Assembly: GCF_004118155.1 (NCBI RefSeq)
Contig: NZ_SAIQ01000001.1
Coordinates: 1,178,001-1,242,000, forward strand
DNA: 64,000 nt
Direction of reading: 5' to 3'
From: Edaphocola flava
Lineage (GTDB): Bacteria; Bacteroidota; Bacteroidia; Chitinophagales; Chitinophagaceae
The notes below the pieces were generated by a model. The model worked only from the letters and a program-made list of their open reading frames with translations, had not been told where the DNA came from and ran no database searches. The stretch's first letter is position 1. The number at the start of each line of letters is the position of its first letter. Shown one piece after another: positions 61,624-64,000 of the stretch. Both the position numbers and the translations under genes were made by a program.

Positions 61624-62631
61624 TTAGAGTACAATATTGTTTTGAGGCACAATAGGTTCTGGCAGGGAGGGCTCATCCAGCATATCCCTCATATCGATCT
61701 CTATCGTACGGCTGATCTGTGTAATAGGAATATCGTTTGCACTGCCCTCGAAAGGATTTACGGCACTCTCACCGATCGTGTCCAGTATATTAAAGGCCCA
61801 GGCCACAACGGCAGAGAAGAGAATGTTGAACCATATGGTGTACCCTTCCAGCACAGTACCATCGCCCAGTTTGCTATACTCCTTCAGCAGGCCGAAGGGC
61901 AGCAGGATGATGAATATAAATAAGAGATACGTCGTTACCGAAGCAAAGTTGCGGGGATAGGGAAAGTTCTTGATGCGCTCGGCCCGGCCCTGGCTGTCGG
62001 TAAGGCGCATGATGCTGCCCTGCAGGGTCGTCCATTCAAAATCGTTCAGCAGGCCCTCCTGCCTTAGTGCCGCCAGCGCCTGCGATTGCATTGCCGTCAG
62101 CTGGGTAGCCTTGTTCTTTTTAGACAGCACATAACGGAGTTCCTCTCCGGTCAGGTAGGGTTTCAATGCCTCTTCCATAGTGCTTTCGCATTCCGGTATG
62201 ATATACCTGCCCCGCAGAAAATCTTTATTGCTCGAGCGGCGCATGTTTTCCCAGCTGCGGGGCTCCCTCAGCTGGAAGCGCAGTGCCGTAAGCCAGGCAA
62301 AGTGCCGGTAGAAGATCTTTTGTACCGTCTCTGGCTGCTGGTTATGTATAACATCCCGCAGGGTATAGGCAAAGCTCCTGCTGTCGTTGATGATGGCACC
62401 GTATATCTGGCGGGCCTCCCATATTCTGCCATAGCTCGCATTGTTTTTAAAGCCCACGATAAAAGCCATGGCTGTACCCAGCACCGCTATGGGCTGCCAG
62501 GGTATGGCTATAAAGGTCAGGCCACATGCATATAATACAGTGGGTATGGTAGCGATCAGCAGTAGCAGTATGGTGTCTCTGAAGCTCCATCTGAAAAACT
62601 CCAGCGGGGTATATCTTCTTCCGGTATGCAT
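61624..62631 (-). CDS. Bestrophin family channel protein
   Basis: 335 residues with the bestrophin/UPF0187 landmarks: an N-terminal helix RYTPLEFFRWSFRDTILLLL, the FKNNASYGRIWEARQIYGAI block, RFQLREPRSWENMRRSSN, and membrane helices near the C-terminus (VTTYLLFIFIILLPFGLLKE). ANDIPITQISRTIEIDMRDM closes the protein. Bacterial bestrophins form pentameric anion or cation channels. It is the first gene of the HPP/MFS/bestrophin trio. A 590-base AT-mixed spacer with repeats lies upstream. Confidence 0.9.
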   Translation of the reverse strand: MHTGRRYTPLEFFRWSFRDTILLLLIATIPTVLYACGLTFIAIPWQPIAVLGTAMAFIVGFKNNASYGRIWEARQIYGAIINDSRSFAYTLRDVIHNQQPETVQKIFYRHFAWLTALRFQLREPRSWENMRRSSNKDFLRGRYIIPECESTMEEALKPYLTGEELRYVLSKKNKATQLTAMQSQALAALRQEGLLNDFEWTTLQGSIMRLTDSQGRAERIKNFPYPRNFASVTTYLLFIFIILLPFGLLKEYSKLGDGTVLEGYTIWFNILFSAVVAWAFNILDTIGESAVNPFEGSANDIPITQISRTIEIDMRDMLDEPSLPEPIVPQNNIVL

Positions 62632-62816
62632 AAATATTTACTTTTTTGAATAGGTATTGAACTATAAATATAATGCTTAGGATTTATATGCCGCACCTAT
62701 TGCTAAAGTAGCAGTCAGGCCCAAACTGTTTTCTCCCAATTGTACGGGGTCTGTTTTTCCTTTTGGGTAATAGGCCGGGCACCGCTGCCCGGCCTATATG
62801 GCATGCAAACCTGTGG

Positions 62817-62870
62817 AATCATGAGATATCTCCATTTCGCTTCGCTTCAGTCGATATGACGATGAGCGTG
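62817..62870. repeat. Dispersed-type repeat, copy 1
   Basis: A 54-base unit beginning aatcatgagatatctccat and containing cgcttcgcttcagtcgata. It is repeated 112 bases further on with four mismatches; the same family is seen in inverted form at 62875-62920. Confidence 0.7.
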
Positions 62871-62874
62871 TATC

Positions 62875-62920
62875 CGTCATTTCGGGCACAGCGTAGCGGC
62901 GTCGAGAAATCTCCTCCATG
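62875..62920. repeat. Inverted relative of the repeat, lying between the two direct copies
   Basis: The segment reads cgtcatttcgggcacagcg ... gagaaatctcctcc, which resembles the reverse complement of the flanking direct repeats (core cgtcatatcgac ... gagatatctc). The three together can form a long stem-loop. Confidence 0.5.
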
Positions 62921-62928
62921 TTTCCTTC

Positions 62929-62982
62929 AATCATGAGATATCTCCATTACGCTTCGCTTCAGTCGGTATGACGAGGAGTGTG
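62929..62982. repeat. Dispersed-type repeat, copy 2
   Basis: Matches copy 1 over 54 bases with four differences. It starts aatcatgagatatctccat and runs to agtgtg at 62982. Confidence 0.7.
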
Positions 62983-63221
62983 CATCATTGCGATCACATG
63001 CGAGGCACCTGTGCTAGCCAGGCGGTAAGCGGGTCTGTTTTTCACTTCGGTTAATGGGCGTCAGTTTTTTTAACTTAATGATGAAATAAGATTTTCGCGT
63101 ATTACTTTCGTTAAAACCTTATGAGACAATACCCTATGAAAGTCTCACTCATTTACTTTATATAATTCACTTGCTTTTGATCAGAAGGTGATTCGATTTG
63201 TTAACCAATCAATCATTTATT

Positions 63222-63476
63222 ATGAGAAAAGCATTACTCCTCTATTTGCTGCCGCTCATAGCTATGCAAGCCAGCGCGGCAGACTGTAATCCTGTACCCG
63301 GTGGCGATCGCCGCAGCGATCCCAACTACCGGCAACCGGGCAGCCATCATAACAGCATACCCCATGCTGTTGCTCCCCCACGTGCATTTATTGCCAGAGA
63401 TCTCCACAACATGCATGCTTCTGTAAGTATGGCGAAGCCGGATAGGGCATGGTTGCGACGGCTCCAGAATCGATGA
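63222..63476 (+). CDS. Small exported Pro/His-rich protein
   Basis: 84 residues from the ATG at 63222; an in-frame TTG at 63198 is less likely. The signal peptide is MRKALLLYLLPLIAMQASAA, with cleavage just before DCN. The mature peptide is rich in Pro, Arg and His (GGDRRSDPNYRQPGSHHNSI) and ends in AWLRRLQNR, so it is basic. One Cys near the mature N-terminus could serve a lipid anchor or a disulfide. No family recognised. It lies in a repeat-rich region, so expression is uncertain. Confidence 0.5.
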   Translation: MRKALLLYLLPLIAMQASAADCNPVPGGDRRSDPNYRQPGSHHNSIPHAVAPPRAFIARDLHNMHASVSMAKPDRAWLRRLQNR

Positions 63477-63920
63477 TCTTGTACCGCGCATTACTCCGAG
63501 CGTGCTCCGGAGCGGGAGATGCTAATCTCCATATTCAGGGCATTGGTGTATAACAGCGCGTGCTCGCATTGTCGATGTGTATGACAGAATTGCATACTTG
63601 TTACATTTCTTTTTTATTTAATGCTTGCCGGTCCGGCTAGTCGATCTGGTGCAGCACACACATGTGGCGCTGCGCTGGTATGGGCTCATGTTGTATTCTT
63701 TTTTAAGATATATAGTACTGCTTTTGGGCAGAATCAGGCTTTTCAGAAGGCAGAAAATTTATCGGGTGCCGGCTTTTTTTCAATGGTAAACACCCGATTA
63801 GGCTTTTCAAATTCGGGAATACAGATACAGAAGCTTTAGGATGCTAGTGAGGCGCGAAATAATATTGTGCTCGCGAATATGAATTAATGATTTGCCCGCA
63901 AGTATGAAAACCCAAGTGTT
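63477..63920. other. Gene-free stretch with several stem-loops
   Basis: Apart from a doubtful 72-codon frame, this region holds short inverted repeats: ggagat/atctcc around a gcta loop near 63515-63530, gccgg/ccggc near 63625-63635, an imperfect gcagc/gctgc stem near 63650-63675, and atcgggtg / cacccgat at 63761-63768 and 63791-63798. No gene is supported. Confidence 0.4.
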
Positions 63921-64000
63921 ATGATGATACGTTCCTGTGTGTGTACCAACCGGAGTGCAATAAGCAAGCTTCTGTTTTCTGTCATTCTGTCTACTGTTAT
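63921..64000 (+). CDS. Possible start of an exported protein, cut by the window edge
   Basis: From ATG ATG at 63921 the frame is open to the window end (26 codons). It reads like a signal peptide: basic start with Arg, then a hydrophobic run SKLLFSVILSTV. Nothing else can be said; the real extent lies outside the window, and the frame could be chance. Confidence 0.35.
   Translation, partial: MMIRSCVCTNRSAISKLLFSVILSTV

Larger units (their letters stand above)
62632..63221. other. Gene-free stretch with repeats and a GC hairpin
   Basis: No coding frame of note was seen here. It contains a 10-base perfect hairpin (taggccgggc / gcccggccta, 62771-62796, without a T-tract), two direct repeat copies with an inverted copy between them (62817-62982), and an AT-rich tail leading to the small secreted protein gene at 63222. 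Confidence 0.6.

Noticed and set aside
62771-62796. GC-rich hairpin as a transcription terminator of the bestrophin gene
   Set aside because: It lies upstream of that gene's start rather than after it and lacks a T-tract.
63621-63839. 72-codon plus-strand frame near the window end
   Set aside because: No signal peptide or known domain, and it lies across the stem-loops; more likely chance than a gene.

Overview
The window looks like chromosomal DNA of a Bacteroidota bacterium, most likely a Chitinophagales/Sphingobacteriales-type organism (inference). The signs are a GLPGLI protein paired with a carboxypeptidase-regulatory-like TonB receptor, a two-component propeller kinase, a membrane-tethered TPR/AraC regulator, a PduO-type adenosyltransferase, kynurenine 3-monooxygenase, and many -7 elements of the Bacteroidota form TAnnTTTG upstream of genes that lack strong Shine-Dalgarno sequences. 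Most of the window is dense core and envelope metabolism. No tRNA, rRNA, CRISPR array, transposase or prophage gene was seen.

Region by region. 0-4.4 kb: envelope and stress genes on the minus strand (partial hydrolase, outer-membrane proteins, DinB-like protein, thioredoxin, FadL-like porin, an LEA-like helical protein). 4.5-12.2 kb: mostly plus strand, with thymidylate synthase, gamma carbonic anhydrase, shikimate dehydrogenase, a GHL10 glycosidase, a Na+/H+ antiporter and YidC, plus a SirB1-like gene on the minus strand. 12.3-18.4 kb: minus-strand phospholipid genes (Psd, CdsA), a CPBP protease and a large GH3/serine-hydrolase fusion likely used in wall recycling. 18.6-20.5 kb: an ECF sigma factor with a small membrane partner, and an Hsp20 gene. 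20.5-25.5 kb: GLPGLI/TonB-receptor pair, nitrilase-type amidase and thioesterase. 25.5-32.7 kb: FAH-family enzyme, sensor kinase, rhodanese, RidA, class IV aminotransferase, IspE and cobalamin adenosyltransferase.

32.8-34.0 kb is a short, strikingly AT-rich island with a glycine-zipper lipoprotein and a small membrane protein; it is the best accessory candidate. 34.0-39.5 kb holds FabD, kynurenine 3-monooxygenase, a sialidase-like protein, a HutD/Ves protein, an NAD(P)-binding protein and a GNAT. 39.5-45.6 kb is a complete TPP-riboswitch-controlled thiamin operon (thiS-thiC-tenI-like-thiE-thiG-thiH-thiF). It builds the pyrimidine (ThiC) and thiazole (ThiS/ThiF/ThiG/ThiH) halves and joins them (ThiE); thiD is not present here.

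45.6-51.1 kb: small membrane protein, WYL regulator, TlpA-like thioredoxin, DinB and VOC proteins, and a ClC channel. 51.3-59.5 kb: an RND efflux operon (adaptor, pump, outer-membrane factor), a small secreted protein and a divergent membrane-anchored AraC-type regulator. 59.5-62.6 kb: a noticeably GC-richer trio of membrane genes (HPP, MFS, bestrophin). The last 1.4 kb is gene-poor. It carries direct and inverted extragenic repeats, several stem-loops, one small secreted protein and the start of a possible further gene.
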